DNA of 64,000 bases from Cristatella mucedo (taxonomy: Eukaryota > Bryozoa > Phylactolaemata > Cristatellidae). Below, one piece after another: positions 10,222-21,682 of this stretch. Each line of letters starts with the position of its first letter. Position 1 is the stretch's first letter. The notes beneath the pieces were generated by a model. The model worked only from the letters and a program-made list of their open reading frames with translations. It searched no databases and was not told where the DNA came from. Made by a program: the position numbers and the translations under genes. The stretch spans positions 4,098,501 to 4,162,500 of the forward strand of contig WPIO01000027.1 of the NCBI GenBank assembly GCA_009760855.2, read 5' to 3'.

Positions 10222-10705
10222 GTAAAACCTGTTTCGTTATCCACCAGGGGCTGCTAAGCTTCTCCACACACGGTTCACGTCTGTCATTAAACTAGGGAGC
10301 AGGTATCGGCACTTATTATCAACCGCAGTTGCATAAAGTGGTCTGGCTTAGCTTTGGTATATCAGTCGTAAGGCTTGATGGATATATACTGAGATGATTA
10401 AAATATTGCATTTTAATAGTCCGATGTGATAGATATAGAATATGATATAATAGATATATAGATAAGTAGATAAATATGTGAATAGATCCGATGTGCTCGA
10501 GCACACTTGGTCTGTTTTTGCTTTCAGCTAGCCTCCTCATGTTTAGGTCATAGCATGCAATTGTCGCTTGCTGGGCGACCAGATTTTCTCCATTGGTTGT
10601 ACCCTTTTGGCCCCATCGTCACGCCGTGTTGCACGTTTAATGATTTTCGAATTTAATTATGCCTGGAACATATTACTGTTTGTGAAATCCAAAAATTCCC
10701 CTAGA
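10222..10705. other. Intron 3, AT-rich
   Basis: Contains an AT-rich tract with degenerate ATAG/GATA runs around 10430-10490. No exon seen. Confidence 0.55.
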
Positions 10706-11066
10706 TATCCTCTGCTTAAAGACTGTCGGCGACAGAAGCTATAGCTCTGCAAGTCTTAGACTGTGGAACTCGCTTCCACAATTCTTACGCAACGACAATT
10801 ACTCTCTAACTGCCGACTATGGCATATCATTTTAAGCGGTCCTGAACTGCTACTTCTATGCTACTCACTACCTCAACTGCTCTCCTGACTCTGCTATGCT
10901 TCCCACTTCGTCTTTGTTGCGTGAGACGAAGTCTGTTGGCTACCGAATGCGTACCGAAAGCCGCTTGGGCTGTGAGTGCGCTATACAAAACTCTCCTTCG
11001 TAACACCCATATGGTCTTTATGACTTCGTGGAGTTACAAATGGAGATACATTACATTACATAAGGA
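10706..11066 (+). mobile_element. LINE-A 3' end
   Basis: 5'-truncated. Keeps 'LWNSLP.FLRND', the 'CYFYATHYLNCSP' segment, 'GYRMRTE', 'ALYKTLLRN' and the 3' tail 'ggagatacattacattaca', the (ATTAC) tail seen in other LINE-A copies. Lies in intron 3. Confidence 0.85.
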
Positions 11067-11169
11067 CTTCGTTCTCTCACTAGCATTCCTACCGGATTGC
11101 ATTCCTACATGGCCCTGCCCTGCTTCTCTTGCCTCTTTCATGCACATCTCTAATTTTAACAATCTTAAT

Positions 11170-11430
11170 ACATTTGAGTAGTGCCCTCATAGAACTTCAC
11201 TTCTTTCTGGGTGCTTCACATGTGCTGTAAAGGAAGCATGGACATATGGTTAGTTGTGAACTGCTCACAGTGTCAGCAGTCATAAGTACACAAAGGACAG
11301 CACAAGGACCGAACCAATGTCATGAGAAGCACGTGTGCTATTAGCTTCTTTTTAAATGTCTTTGAGTTAGCAAATGTCATGCCGTCAGTCGGGAGTGAGT
11401 TCTAGGCTTTGGGCGAAGTACTTAACCCAT
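11170..11430 (-). mobile_element. LINE-B 3' region
   Basis: Reverse of 'gcaaatgtaaagtgcctag', with the 'cacagtgtcagca' module and the FKK..LK / GSEF.ALGE equivalents up to about 11430. Degraded. Confidence 0.65.
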
Positions 11431-11589
11431 ACAAACCAGTACTTAACCAGTACAAGGATGTACTTAACCCGTGGGCTAAGACCTAGAGGCAAAGTAGATG
11501 AACCCCCACTAGAGTGATGCCAGCTCAATCAAACTAAAGGGTGAGGGGTTTCAACTTGCGGATGACACATCGTTAGCCTGGGACTATTA

Positions 11590-11689
11590 ATTTCTTCATA
11601 TCTTCGCTCTTGTTTGGCTCAGGGCAAAGGGGCTTGCCGTTGACGACCAGGTCGTAGGTCTGAGCCCTTTGACACATTAATAATAATAA

Positions 11690-11690
<1 letters not shown>
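11590..11690 (+). mobile_element. SINE tRNA-like body fragment
   Basis: Contains 'gaccaggtcgtaggtctgag', resembling the B-box part of SINE-A, followed by an AAT repeat. Its own tail is not visible. Confidence 0.35.
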
Positions 11691-12560
<870 letters not shown>

Positions 12561-13260
12561 CGATTGTAACTCGCTATCACTATCGGATGAATCAATGAAA
12601 TCGTTTAGCTGCTGGGCCACTACTCGTTCTGCTGCCTTGGATCTGCTATTGAGAATGTTCTACAGCAGGCCACTCGTAAGCAGATGGTATTTAGGATGCA
12701 GTCCGTCGGATTTATTGCTAATTTCTCTCTGTACAGCATCAGCCTCCATGGCTATTAGTGTTGAGCAATACTTTTCTAAAGCTATGGCAGTGGCAGTGCA
12801 TGCTACCTAGTCGAAAATGAACGTTACTCTCCCAGTTTAGGATTTTGAAACTGGATCCAGTACACCACCCAAGATTCGGGCGACTTAAGCTGATTGGTGA
12901 GATGGTATGAAAAGCAAGTTGGTACACAGCCGAAATGCAAAGCCTGCCACGATGCTACCACAACTCACGAAAAACATCATGTAATCTAGATGGGATCGAA
13001 TTTGTGAGAGCTTAGTAAGCAACGACTGCTTCTTCTGCTGCTCCAGGCTTCAGTCTCGATGCCCGAGCTTAATGCCTCCGGCAAGAAGTTTTACTGGCCT
13101 TAACCAGGCCTGACCTGGCGTCCTGACAGTCATTCGAGACCAGTACTTTAGGTGTTTTTTTAAACTTTGATTGTTTGCTTGAGCCACTTTTATTTGGTCG
13201 GTTCATTGCTGGATGCTTGTCCTGTCCAGCCTAGCTAATCCCACCCTATTGCTGTTTCAG
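12561..13260. other. End of intron 3
   Basis: 12561-12800 may be further LINE relic. I see no other feature. The intron ends in cctattgctgtttcag. Confidence 0.45.
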
Positions 13261-13436
13261 GGTCCAGGTTCGTTTCTTCAGAAGATTTCTTCAAGTACAG
13301 CGATGGGAGTGTACTAGCATTCAACGTCTGCATGATGGTCGGAGGGGCATTGCTTGCGTTCGGTTTGGAGTTCAGCGAGTTTCTTCTTGTATCCCAGAGC
13401 TCCAGCTTAACGTTGTCAATATCGGCCATGTTTAAG
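13261..13436 (+). CDS. SLC35C2: SLC35C2-like transporter, exon d ([20 protein letters not shown]...)
   Basis: The best-conserved exon. It encodes SSEDFFKYSDGSVLAFNVCM, a helix [20 protein letters not shown], and [14 protein letters not shown]. The family has [28 protein letters not shown], so it carries the core of the transporter's C-terminal half. The phase is 1 in (GG completing Gly) and 0 out (TTTAAG|gtgagt). Confidence 0.96.
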
Positions 13437-13454
13437 GTGAGTGGGTGTCCACTG

Positions 13455-14945
13455 ACTATAATATTAATAATAATACATTAGTTATAGCTCCCTCAGAGAA
13501 CCCAATCTCTTTCTAGGCACTTTATATTTGTTGCAAAGGAAGCATGATCGAATGATTAGTGGTAGCATGCTCGATGACAACAAGCGTAACATGGTTAGAG
13601 GGGACATGCAGGGTCAGCATGCAATAATGCATCCACGGTATCAGCACGCATGAACACGCAAAAGACGGATCACGTTGACTTACTAAATCCTGCGATAAAT
13701 ATAGGCGTTTTTAGTTTCTTTTTAAATGTGGTCAAGTCAGGGGATGTCGAGACGACAGTTGAAAGTAAGTTCCTGGCTTTGGGAGCATACGATCTAAAGT
13801 CATGGTCTCCAAAGGATTTACGGTTCGTACGAAAAATAGGTAAACGATTAGATTTCGAAAAGCTGGTGGTACGATGCTCAGCCTGTTGGGGAAATAGATC
13901 TGAAAGGTAGGCGGGAGCCAAAGAATGAAGTGACCTAAAAGTGAGTGACGCAACCTTGAAGTCGATGCACTGCTTGACTGAGAGCCAGTGGAGGTCAGCT
14001 GGAAGTGGTGTGATATGACAACTGCAACGCTCACGACAGGTAAGCCTAGCTGCTGAGTTTTGAACCAGATGTAAGTGCCTGATTGCACAAGCCGGTAGAC
14101 CGGAAGCAGAGAGTTACTGAAGTCGAGACGGGATGTAGCAAATGTATGGACCAATTTAGACCTGGTATTCCTGCCTAAACAAGTCGAATTTTAGCAATTT
14201 TGTGCGCCTGAAAGTGGCATATTTGACTGTAGAACTGATGTGGTCGTCTAATAAAAGGTCACATTGAAATAGGACACTTAGATTTCGTGCAGATTCAACA
14301 GATATGCTGCTAGAGCCGATTTTGAGCGCTATGCTTTCCAATTTCGGAATCACACTATGGTTTGCCCGTTGCTAGGGGGTTGGTTTTTATCATCATTCAA
14401 TTTAAGAAAGTTTGCTGCAATTCATGTGTGTATGTCATCAATACATGCAGCAAGGGAGTTGAGAGAATTGGACGTGCCTGACAGCTGGGTATCATAGCCA
14501 AGGTGTGAAGCCTCACTGTCACATAGAATAAGTAGTAAGAGAAAATTTGGTCAAATGAATGACTCTCGATGTTAGTTGGGCCATGCACACTAGTCTCAAG
14601 AGTCTGTGTGGGAAATTCGGTGCAAAAGGCGTCAGATAAGTTATCAAAATGAATGTTGAAATCACTCATAGTGAGGAAATCGATTTCTTGCACACAGAAT
14701 CTAGATAAGAAAAATCTGTGATAAAGGAGGACTTGGTACCTCGTGGGCGATAGACTACTGCCACCATCGGTAGCTTCTTGTTGGTAAAATCAAGACAATA
14801 GATTTGAAAGACTGGTCCGAGGGTACTGCAAATGGCTTGAAATTGAAGGTAGAGCATGTGATAAAAACGACTCCACATCCAGTTTTGATCGATCTAGGGG
14901 TATACAAGAAGAAGCCTGTTGGAGTTGCGTTGGTAATGGTCGGCA
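13455..14945 (-). mobile_element. LINE-B with endonuclease remnant, internally deleted
   Basis: From its 3' end at 13455, the minus strand has the 3' tail, the post-RT region (MAPAYLSDLFPQQAEHRTTS, NRLPIFRTNRKSFGDHDFRS) and a short RT-thumb part. It then jumps to an AP-endonuclease segment: VAVVYRPRGTKSSFITDFSY at 14666-14878, and TMSDFNIHFDNLSDAF at 14397-14693, where SDFN replaces the usual GDFN. The RT catalytic core is missing, so the copy is deleted and frameshifted. Confidence 0.85.
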
Positions 14946-15480
14946 GTTAATAATAATAATAATAGACTTAATAAAGCACCCTCAGAGAACTCAATCTCTT
15001 TCTAGGCACTTTACATTTGCTGCAAAGGAAACACGATTGAACACGAGTGGTATCATGCTTGCTAAACAACATGAATAACATGGTTAGGGGTGACATGCAC
15101 AGGGTCAGCATGCAAGTGTGGTTAGGGGCAGCATGCACAGTGTCAGCAGTTAACTGATTATAGCCAGATCTTGGTCAAGGTTGAAGTCGTATTTCGAGCG
15201 CTTGATAATAGCAACACCACTTCCAGTTTTGATTGATCTAGGGTGTGAAAGAAGGAGAAACCAGCCAGGTAGTGTCTTTAATTGTCGGGCAGCTTACCGG
15301 TTTTAGCCAAGTTTCAGTCAAAGCAAGCAGGTAGAGACCTTTTTCAGAAATAAGGTCGCTTATTGTTCGGGGTTTATTGCACATTGAGGATCCGAAAGAT
15401 ACGCATTAAGTTAGGCCGACGGAGTTATAGCAGGCCTGATGACCACTAAATTAGAGCGATTCACAGCAACGCTTGAGGGA
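14946..15480 (-). mobile_element. LINE-B 3' tail joined to endonuclease N-terminus
   Basis: 14946-15145 is a clean LINE-B 3' end (AAT tail, 'tctttctaggcactttacat', 'agggtgacatgcacagggtc'). 15160-15400 encodes on the minus strand ISDLISEKGLYLLALTETWL, the start of the AP-endonuclease with its catalytic-region TETWL. Everything between is missing, so this is an extreme internal deletion or two adjacent fragments. Confidence 0.75.
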
Positions 15481-15664
15481 GAATGCGCTTCGTTAAGCGA
15501 TTTGAGACAACCCTAGGAACACCAGATGAGCCGGTTCTCAGCTTGCTCCGACCACCCCCATTGTCGCCGGGCGCTTTTCTTTTGTTAATGCATAGTTCAT
15601 GCACCTTAGCAACAACAATAAAATATAGGAGTGCATTTGAGCGACGATGTAGTGTAATGTTTCT

Positions 15665-16990
15665 CCACCTGTTAACCCCACAAAGCCATGAAGGTTATGT
15701 GAGTGTTGCACAGGACAGTTTTATATAACTCACTCTTAGCCTAAGCGGCTTTCGGTACGCATTCGGTAGCCAACAGACTTCATCTCACACAACAAAGAGA
15801 AAGTGGGAAGCATAGCAGAGTCAGGAGAGCAGTTGAGGTAGTAGCATGGAAGTAGCAGCTCAGGACCGCTGAAAAAGATGTGCCATAGTCGGCAGCAGGA
15901 GAGTAGTTGTCGTTGCGTAAGAATCGTGGAAGCGAGTTCCACAGTCTAGGACCTGCAGAGCTAAAGTTTCTGTAGCCACCGGTCTTTAAGCGGAGGAATG
16001 GAACAGCTAATTTATTGTCCACACAGGACCTGAGGGTGCGAACAGGCTGAAACTGATGCAGCAGTTCAGCTAGGTACGGAGGAGCCAAGCCGTGGCGGGC
16101 CTTGTGGGTCAGCATAAAAAGTTTGCCCTGTATGCGTTGCGCAACCGGCATCCATCCTAGCTCTTTTTGCAAAGGAGACACGTGCTCAAACTTCAGGGAC
16201 TTGAAGACTAGCCTTGCAGCCATATTCATAGTCAGCTGCAGTGGCCTAGTTGCTTTCTTTGGTAGCCCAGCCAAAAAGGAATTACAATAATCAAGCCGAG
16301 ACAGAACTAAGGAGCTAGTTAAATTTTCTACAACCCACTGTGGAAGACAGCTCCTAATCTTGGATAGGGATCGGACGTGATGGCTAGCTGTAGAAGCTGT
16401 GTTCTGAATGAAGCTTTTAAAATTGAGGCTGCTGTCGAAAACGACACCTAAATTTCGAGTACGTGGTGATGGTCGCACAACAGCATCAGCTATTAGAAGA
16501 CCAAAGCATTTTAATTCAGCCAAACGCATAGGGTGTCCTATGAGCACCAGTTCGGTTTATTGTCATTTAATTTCAAGAAGTTTTCCGACCTCCAGGATCG
16601 AATGTCGGCAAGGCAAGCATTCAGTTTCTCAGTTGCTGCAACAGATTCCGACGGGTTGAATGACAAATACAACTGAGTATCGCCAGCATAAAAGTGATTT
16701 CGTATTCCGTGGGCCTTAATCACTTTTCCCAGAGGTTGTGTATAAATGGAGAACAGCAAGGGACCGAGTAAAGACCCTTGAGGGATTCCACAGGTGATCC
16801 GTCTCGTGTGTGAGAACTGACCCCCACACGACACGGATTGAACACGATCAGACAAGTACGATTTAAACCACACCAGTGCTTCGTCTGCCAGACCGATTGT
16901 TGTTCTCAATCGTTCAAGTAGAACATCGTGATCAATGATGTCGAAGGTAGCTGATAGATCTAGCAGAGCTAGGGCAGTGACATTCCCAAT
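15665..16990 (-). mobile_element. LINE-A, longest protein relic
   Basis: The minus strand encodes an RT segment (16538-16909: LADEALVWFKSYLSDRVQSV, CGIPQGSLLGPLLFSIYT, FYAGDTQLYLSF). It then encodes a 255-codon post-RT segment (15780-16547: SRLDYCNSFLAGLPKKATRP, ELGWMPVAQRIQ, HKARHGLAPPYLAELLHQF, LRSCVDNKLAVPFL). The catalytic YADD is YAGD and the two frames are offset, so it is dead. The structure is typical of CR1/L2-like non-LTR retrotransposons. It lies antisense in SLC35C2 intron 4. Confidence 0.9.
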
Positions 16991-17289
16991 AACAAAACGC
17001 TAATAATCAGGTTACTAGCAACTGGCGAATCTTAAGCTGCCGCTGGCGAAGGGGAAGGTGACTAAGCCGAAGGCTGTAAGCGTTTAGATTCCCATAGGCA
17101 CGTAATTTCTGACGAGCTCTGGTCAAATAACAGGCAGATCAACTTTAAACAGGTCTTAGCTGTGTCGGCTTCTGTATACGATGATCGCAAGAACATCAAT
17201 TTTCGGAACAGAATTCTGCAACAGACAAGAAATGCTAGTAGCGCTTGGTGTCGGGAGGCCAGACTGTACTTTTTAAAGGCTTGTGCATG
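16991..17289. other. Intron 4, no feature recognised
   Basis: No exon or repeat recognised. Confidence 0.4.
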
Positions 17290-18110
17290 CTAGTGCTTTG
17301 CTCTCTTCTCACTGTTATTGTGCTTGTTGTTCATAGTTACATAACATTGCTAAAATGTGAGCTTGTTTAGACAGGGGTCAAGCATCTAAATTGGTCCCCT
17401 GCTTACGTGACATCCTGTCTTGACTTCTGTTACTCACCGCTTGCTGGCCTACCGGCACGTGCAACCAGGTGCTTACAGCAAGTGCAAAACTCTGCAGCTA
17501 AGCTTGTCTGTCGTGAGCGTCGCAGTTGCCACCACACACCACTTTTCGCCGACCTGCACTAGCTCCCAGTCAAGCAACACATCGACTTCAAGGTTCTGTC
17601 AACTCACTTTTAGCTCTCTTCATTCTTTGGCTCCAGTCTACCTATCAGATTTACCCCCCCCCACCAGGCTAAGTAAGCATCCTACCATGCAATTTTCGGA
17701 ATCTAATAGTTTACCTATACCTCGTACGAACCTTAAATCCTTTGGAGACCGTTCTTTAGTTCGTATGTTCCCAAAGCCTGGAGCTCACTTCCGACTTGCA
17801 TCATGACATCCCCTGACTTGACCACATTAAAACAAAAAACCTAAAATTGCATCTATTCGTGACAGCATTTGGTGGGTCCATGTGATTCAATCTTTGTGGA
17901 CTGATGCGTGCTGACGCTGTGCATGCTGCAACTAACCATATGTGCATGCTGATCCGGTGCATGTCACCTCTAACCATATATGCTTGTTTCTCATTGAGCA
18001 TGCTAACGCTAACCAGTCGATCGTGCTTCCTTTACAGCAAACGTAATGTATGGAAAGAGATGTAGTACTCCGAGGGTGCTATAACAAATGTCTTATTAGT
18101 AGTATTATAA
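17290..18110 (+). mobile_element. LINE-B, 5'-truncated post-RT region and tail
   Basis: Keeps 'YVTSCLDFCYSPLAGLPARA'-type sequence across frames, then LFSLHSLAPVYLSDL, SNSLPIPRTNLKSFGD and the 3' tail ending 'gagggtgctataacaaatgt'. Frameshifted. Confidence 0.85.
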
Positions 18111-18316
18111 CAGCACTTACTTTGCCCCTCCCCCTAGGGTAGTGTCCAGGTGAGCGGCTCTTGCATTTGCAGCTGATGACATTGTTTTGAGTTGTTGGGC
18201 TGGAAGTCCATTTCTTCTAATTGTTAGTTCCCGATAGCCACTTTTTTTACTGCTCGATGTAACTAAGACTGCTGAACCAACCGGCTTTTAACTAATTGTT
18301 TGCCTTTTTTACTCAG

Positions 18317-18446
18317 GAGCTGTGCGTGCTGCTGTTGGCAGAAAAGGTATATGGCGACAGACTAACTGGTCTTAATAAAGTTGGGCTCGTCGTATGCCTC
18401 ATAGGCATATCTGTTCACGTTGTGTTGAAGTCAAGGACTACCAACG
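18317..18446 (+). CDS. SLC35C2: SLC35C2-like transporter, exon e (ELCVLLLAEKVYGDRL...)
   Basis: Encodes ELCVLLLAEKVYGDRLTGLN, then KVGLVVCLIGISVHVVLKSR and TTN. The family equivalents are [20 protein letters not shown] and [20 protein letters not shown], the last transmembrane helix. The acceptor is gcctttttt-actcag|GAG (phase 0) and the donor is AACG|gtaaag (phase 1). What follows at the C-terminus is poorly conserved in the family, so the next exon is chosen on frame alone. Confidence 0.95.
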
Positions 18447-18581
18447 GTAAAGTGTATTTGCATGCGCATTAGCATTTTAATTTAGCAGTTAGGCATGGAC
18501 TTGGGTAGAGGCTCCTTGAAGACTTTTGGAGCCCCCACTTTATGCAATAAGATATAAGAATGAGTATTTTCTTTGTAGCTG

Positions 18582-18681
18582 AACATCGAATGTATACGCG
18601 GTATGCTTCAAGGTGTGAGGATGCCAGCAAACTGAAGCCGACTGATAGTGAAACTGGAGTAGCTGCAGGCAGTTTCGAGAG
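18582..18681 (+). CDS. Candidate alternative SLC35C2 exon
   Basis: Bounded by strong sites: gtattttctttgtag|CTGAAC after a 135-bp intron, and GAGAG|gtatgtg. Joined to exon e it encodes AEHRMYTRYASRCEDASKLK, then PTDSETGVAAGSFER, a hydrophilic tail plausible for this family's C-terminus. It is 100 bp long, so it shifts the frame relative to the proposed exons f and g. Read through its donor, it stays open to a stop at about 18862, giving a possible alternative terminus. It could also be spurious. Confidence 0.4.
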
Positions 18682-20069
18682 GTATGTGTGTTGCCATATT
18701 CTGTGCTACATATTCAGGTTTCTGGATAGTAGCCGGCTCGGCATGACTTGCCGCTTAGTACCAGCTCGGCTGACTTGTACTTGTTCAGGTGCTACATCAA
18801 AGGTTACTGTTTTGAGCATTAGGCCTTTGAGTAGTCACTGCCTGCAATGCGCTCCGAAATGAAATCCGAATTGTCTGCACACATATTTAGGCTATCCATT
18901 AGCTGTGAACGGTACTGCTAAGCACCAGTAGAGTGTTGCCGGACATACCTAATGAATTCAAGGGAAAAATCTCGGGATGTGTCTAGCGGATGCAAGGAAA
19001 AAACTGCTAGAACCTACTAGAGCTGCCAAGCATCAGCTCGTTAGTAGCTAGCTGTATCGCTGTGGCTTTCCCGAGCATTCAGGTCCTCTCAGAGCCTTTT
19101 ACAGGCGCTTCCCCTCTCAATGCTACAGACTGCGCAGAGCAGTCTGCAGCATTGAGAGGGGAAGCGCCCAACTCTGTGACTTAGTTGCTTTGGGTGCCTA
19201 GACTGTGTCAGCCTCAGATTGCCGAGACATTTGTATGCCGAAACAGTTTCTTCTGTCTCTAGCCTTCATGTCTCTCAATACTTGTGCCATTTACGTGAAC
19301 TGTAGGTCGGTTGTTCTTATAAAGCTTTATGTTTCCTTTAATGCTCTTGCATTCACTTTTGGGTCTCCCTCTATTTCTCCATGCCTCGGTATCCGAAATT
19401 GTTCCCAATTAGGTGCTGCTAGTAGATGCAAGAGAGCATCGCCGGATGTGACTAATTGATGCTCTTTGTCAATGGGATCGGCAACCTCGTGTCGTCAAAC
19501 AATCTTTATCGTTTGTTCTAAGGCACCGATGCATGCTAATTCGTAATTCAGATGCCCGTCATTTTGCACCAGATATCTGGCAACGAATTAGGTTTAGTTT
19601 ATGCAAACAGTTCATAGAAGTCTTTAGGTTGTCGTTCCAAGAAGTCAAATGTTGTTTGCCCTTTATGCCAAATGGAAAATGTGACATTATGAGCTTTTGA
19701 GCTTGGGTCAAAGGGGCCAATGCAACTCACTTGCAGTCTAGTGTAACTCGCAGTGCAGAACTTACTACGAGTTTACGAGCCTTAAGCCCATGCAACTTAA
19801 TCTTTCGTCATGGCTCATGGGAATTATTTAGGGAGTGGCTACGCATCGGCAGTGGATGTCAATAGCAGGAACTCGTCTGAAGTAATGGTCGGCCGATTTA
19901 ACAGTCTCATTTATAGAGCTGCAGCAGAGCCTAAATGGCCATCATTCGTGCGTGCCGAAGGCAGCAGAGGTAGGCTCTGTAGGCCTTCTGTGGGGCTCGA
20001 CCTCGACTTTGATCCTGAATTGTGAGCTCCTCACCGCTATGCTATGACCCGGCTGCTTAAAGAAAAGTT
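18682..20069. other. Intron 5
   Basis: Holds the 30-bp hairpin at 19104-19168 and a weak SINE-B-like scrap near 19890-19960. The open frame at 19205-19459 has no recognisable family. Confidence 0.5.
19104..19168. repeat. 30-bp near-perfect hairpin
   Basis: The left arm 19104-19133 (starting ggcgcttcccctctcaatgc) and right arm 19139-19168 are reverse complements with one mismatch, around the loop gcaga. The stem is long enough to be a small-RNA precursor or a cruciform. It is equally well explained as a replication snap-back. Confidence 0.96.
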
Positions 20070-20150
20070 TGACTTATTTACTAGCCTCATTTATTAATTG
20101 GCAGCAGAGACTTTGCAGCTATCTCCCACTTGTGGCCGATTTATGTTCCC
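20070..20150 (-). mobile_element. SINE-B fragment directly before exon f
   Basis: Reads 'agcctcatttattaattggc', 'agcagagactttgcagctat', 'ctcccacttgtggccgat'. This parallels the antisense SINE-B order (AGCCTCTTTTTGTATAGCGA, CAGAAGAGACTTTACGGCTA, TCACCACTTGCAGTGGCGAT). The element appears to run into or up to the exon f acceptor. Confidence 0.5.
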
Positions 20151-20156
20151 TCACAG

Positions 20157-20191
20157 TGGAAAAAGAAGAGGAGAACAGACCTGTCAACGAA
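20157..20191 (+). CDS. SLC35C2: SLC35C2-like transporter, putative exon f (acidic tail)
   Basis: After tatgttccctcacag the frame set by exon e reads (V)EKEEENRPVNE, then a gtacaag donor in phase 0. An acidic stretch near the C-terminus is also found in vertebrate SLC35C2. The support is the frame fit (phase 1 in, phase 0 out, matching exons e and g). The exon is only 35 bp, and its acceptor sits at the edge of an antisense SINE-B. It may therefore be an exonised SINE edge or no exon at all. Confidence 0.42.
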
Positions 20192-20839
20192 GTACAAGTT
20201 ACTTGAAACTTGAAAAACCGGTCGGCTCGGTGCCTGAATCGTATATGCAGCTTGCTTGTTTTAGCTGTTAGTTCAGGCCGAGGTACACATTTCGTCTACC
20301 CGTTAAACCAGCGACAGCATATTTTGGATAGCATCATCTTGCTCTAAGTGCCACCTTGGCACTGCTGACCGCCAGATTGTGGTGTCAAATTTCTAACAAA
20401 CCCTACTGGATTCGAACCCGGGACCTAATATAATCCTCAGCTGATTGAACTCACCATTCGAATAGTGACGATGTACCTTTCACGTGCAGGGGAACAGAAG
20501 CAAAAGTCCTTTAAAAATAATTAATCGCTAAACAAGTATCGACCGTAGTGAAACGTTACTCCAGGCATCACCAGTAGCCCTTGTGCTATGCGGCTATCTA
20601 AATACTCGAGGCACTTCAGAAGGGATATGACTGGATTTTTTGCCTACCCCCCTTCACCACCACCTGGCACAGAGAGTCTCGGTAGGATGACCTGTATGAG
20701 CTGCTGGATGCCTAGTGGGTGAGGGGCGAGAGAACTGCTGAACGTTCGAGCAATATAATTCAGTGTTTCGCCCGGTTACCGCAGAGCCATGGTTGAGTCG
20801 AGATGTGGCTATGCATTGACCTAGCCGTTGGTGACAGAA
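20192..20839. other. Intron 6, no clear feature
   Basis: A tRNA-like B-box (reverse of GGTTCGAATCC) lies near 20410, probably an old SINE. Nothing else recognised. Confidence 0.4.
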
Positions 20840-21110
20840 TCGTTTGTTCTGTTGCACTTCCACAATTCTTAAGCAATAAGATCTTTCCTGCTGCCGTTTC
20901 TGGCACATTTCTTTCCTGTCGTCTCGTGGTTCTGCTTCCATGCTACTCACTTCCTCGACTCTCCCCCTGACTTATGATTCCTGCTTTCGCTTTATTGCGT
21001 TAGATGAAGTCGGCTGAGTGTGCTGTAGAAGGCATATCTGTGTGACACCTACGTAGTCTTTGCGACTTTGTGGATTTATCGATGACTTCGCTTACATATG
21101 GATATAGCCA
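20840..21110 (+). mobile_element. LINE-A 3' end, very degraded
   Basis: Recognisable by 'gttggtgacagaatc', 'ccatgctactcacttcctcgact', read in parts, 'ttgcgttagatgaagtc' and the closing 'gtagtctttgcgactttgtgg', in LINE-A order. Confidence 0.6.
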
Positions 21111-21574
21111 ATCATAGAAAGGTTAACTGGTGTTTAATTTGCCCAGCTAGGAAGCAAAGCCAGGACTAGGTCAAGGTTGAGCCAAACCTTGTTCACTAAG
21201 AAGGTAGCCAGTTATGGGAAAGTTGAACTTAATGTGTATGGTGTGGCAGACTGCCCAGTTAAACGCTTCATCGGGTCCAAGCAGCGATGGCCAGGCCTTT
21301 TTGCCAATTTTCTGTAAGTCTGTTCACCCTGCTGCTTTATGCAGCCCTTTCGCCGACAGCCTGATCTACGTTTGCAGTGTGCTCTATAAACTACCATGGC
21401 TGCCCCACTCGTCTCACTTAGCTCGACAAATATAACGGACTCCCAGGTAAATCACCTAGTTGTGGCAGTCTAAATCGTCTGCAGTACAATGTGGCCGCAC
21501 TATGCAATGTGCCGCTCCCATGCAACATAAGAATACATAACCATACTTTTCATTTCTCTTCTTCGAATCGAAAG

Positions 21575-21682
21575 CCACAGGCATTAGAATTGCCTAAGGA
21601 GGCACTTATCGGCGATCGATTGTTGGCGCAGTTGTCAGATTCCGTGTACGAGCAGCTCAAGGCTCTACGTATACCAAGTTAG
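21575..21682 (+). CDS. SLC35C2: SLC35C2-like transporter, putative last exon
   Basis: After a pyrimidine tract (ttttcatttctcttcttcg) and an AG at 21573-21574, the phase-0 frame encodes PQALELPKEALIGDRLLAQL, then SDSVYEQLKALRIPS and TAG. An alternative acceptor six bases later would drop PQ. With exons a-f this completes a 257-codon fragment. The last residues of this family vary, so the call rests on frame and splice signals. I see no clear AATAAA just downstream. Confidence 0.48.
   Translation, partial: PQALELPKEALIGDRLLAQLSDSVYEQLKALRIPS

Noticed and set aside
15780-16547. 255-codon frame as a host gene
   Set aside because: It is the post-RT region of a LINE. The same protein text recurs at 47150-47938, 59284-59826 and elsewhere.
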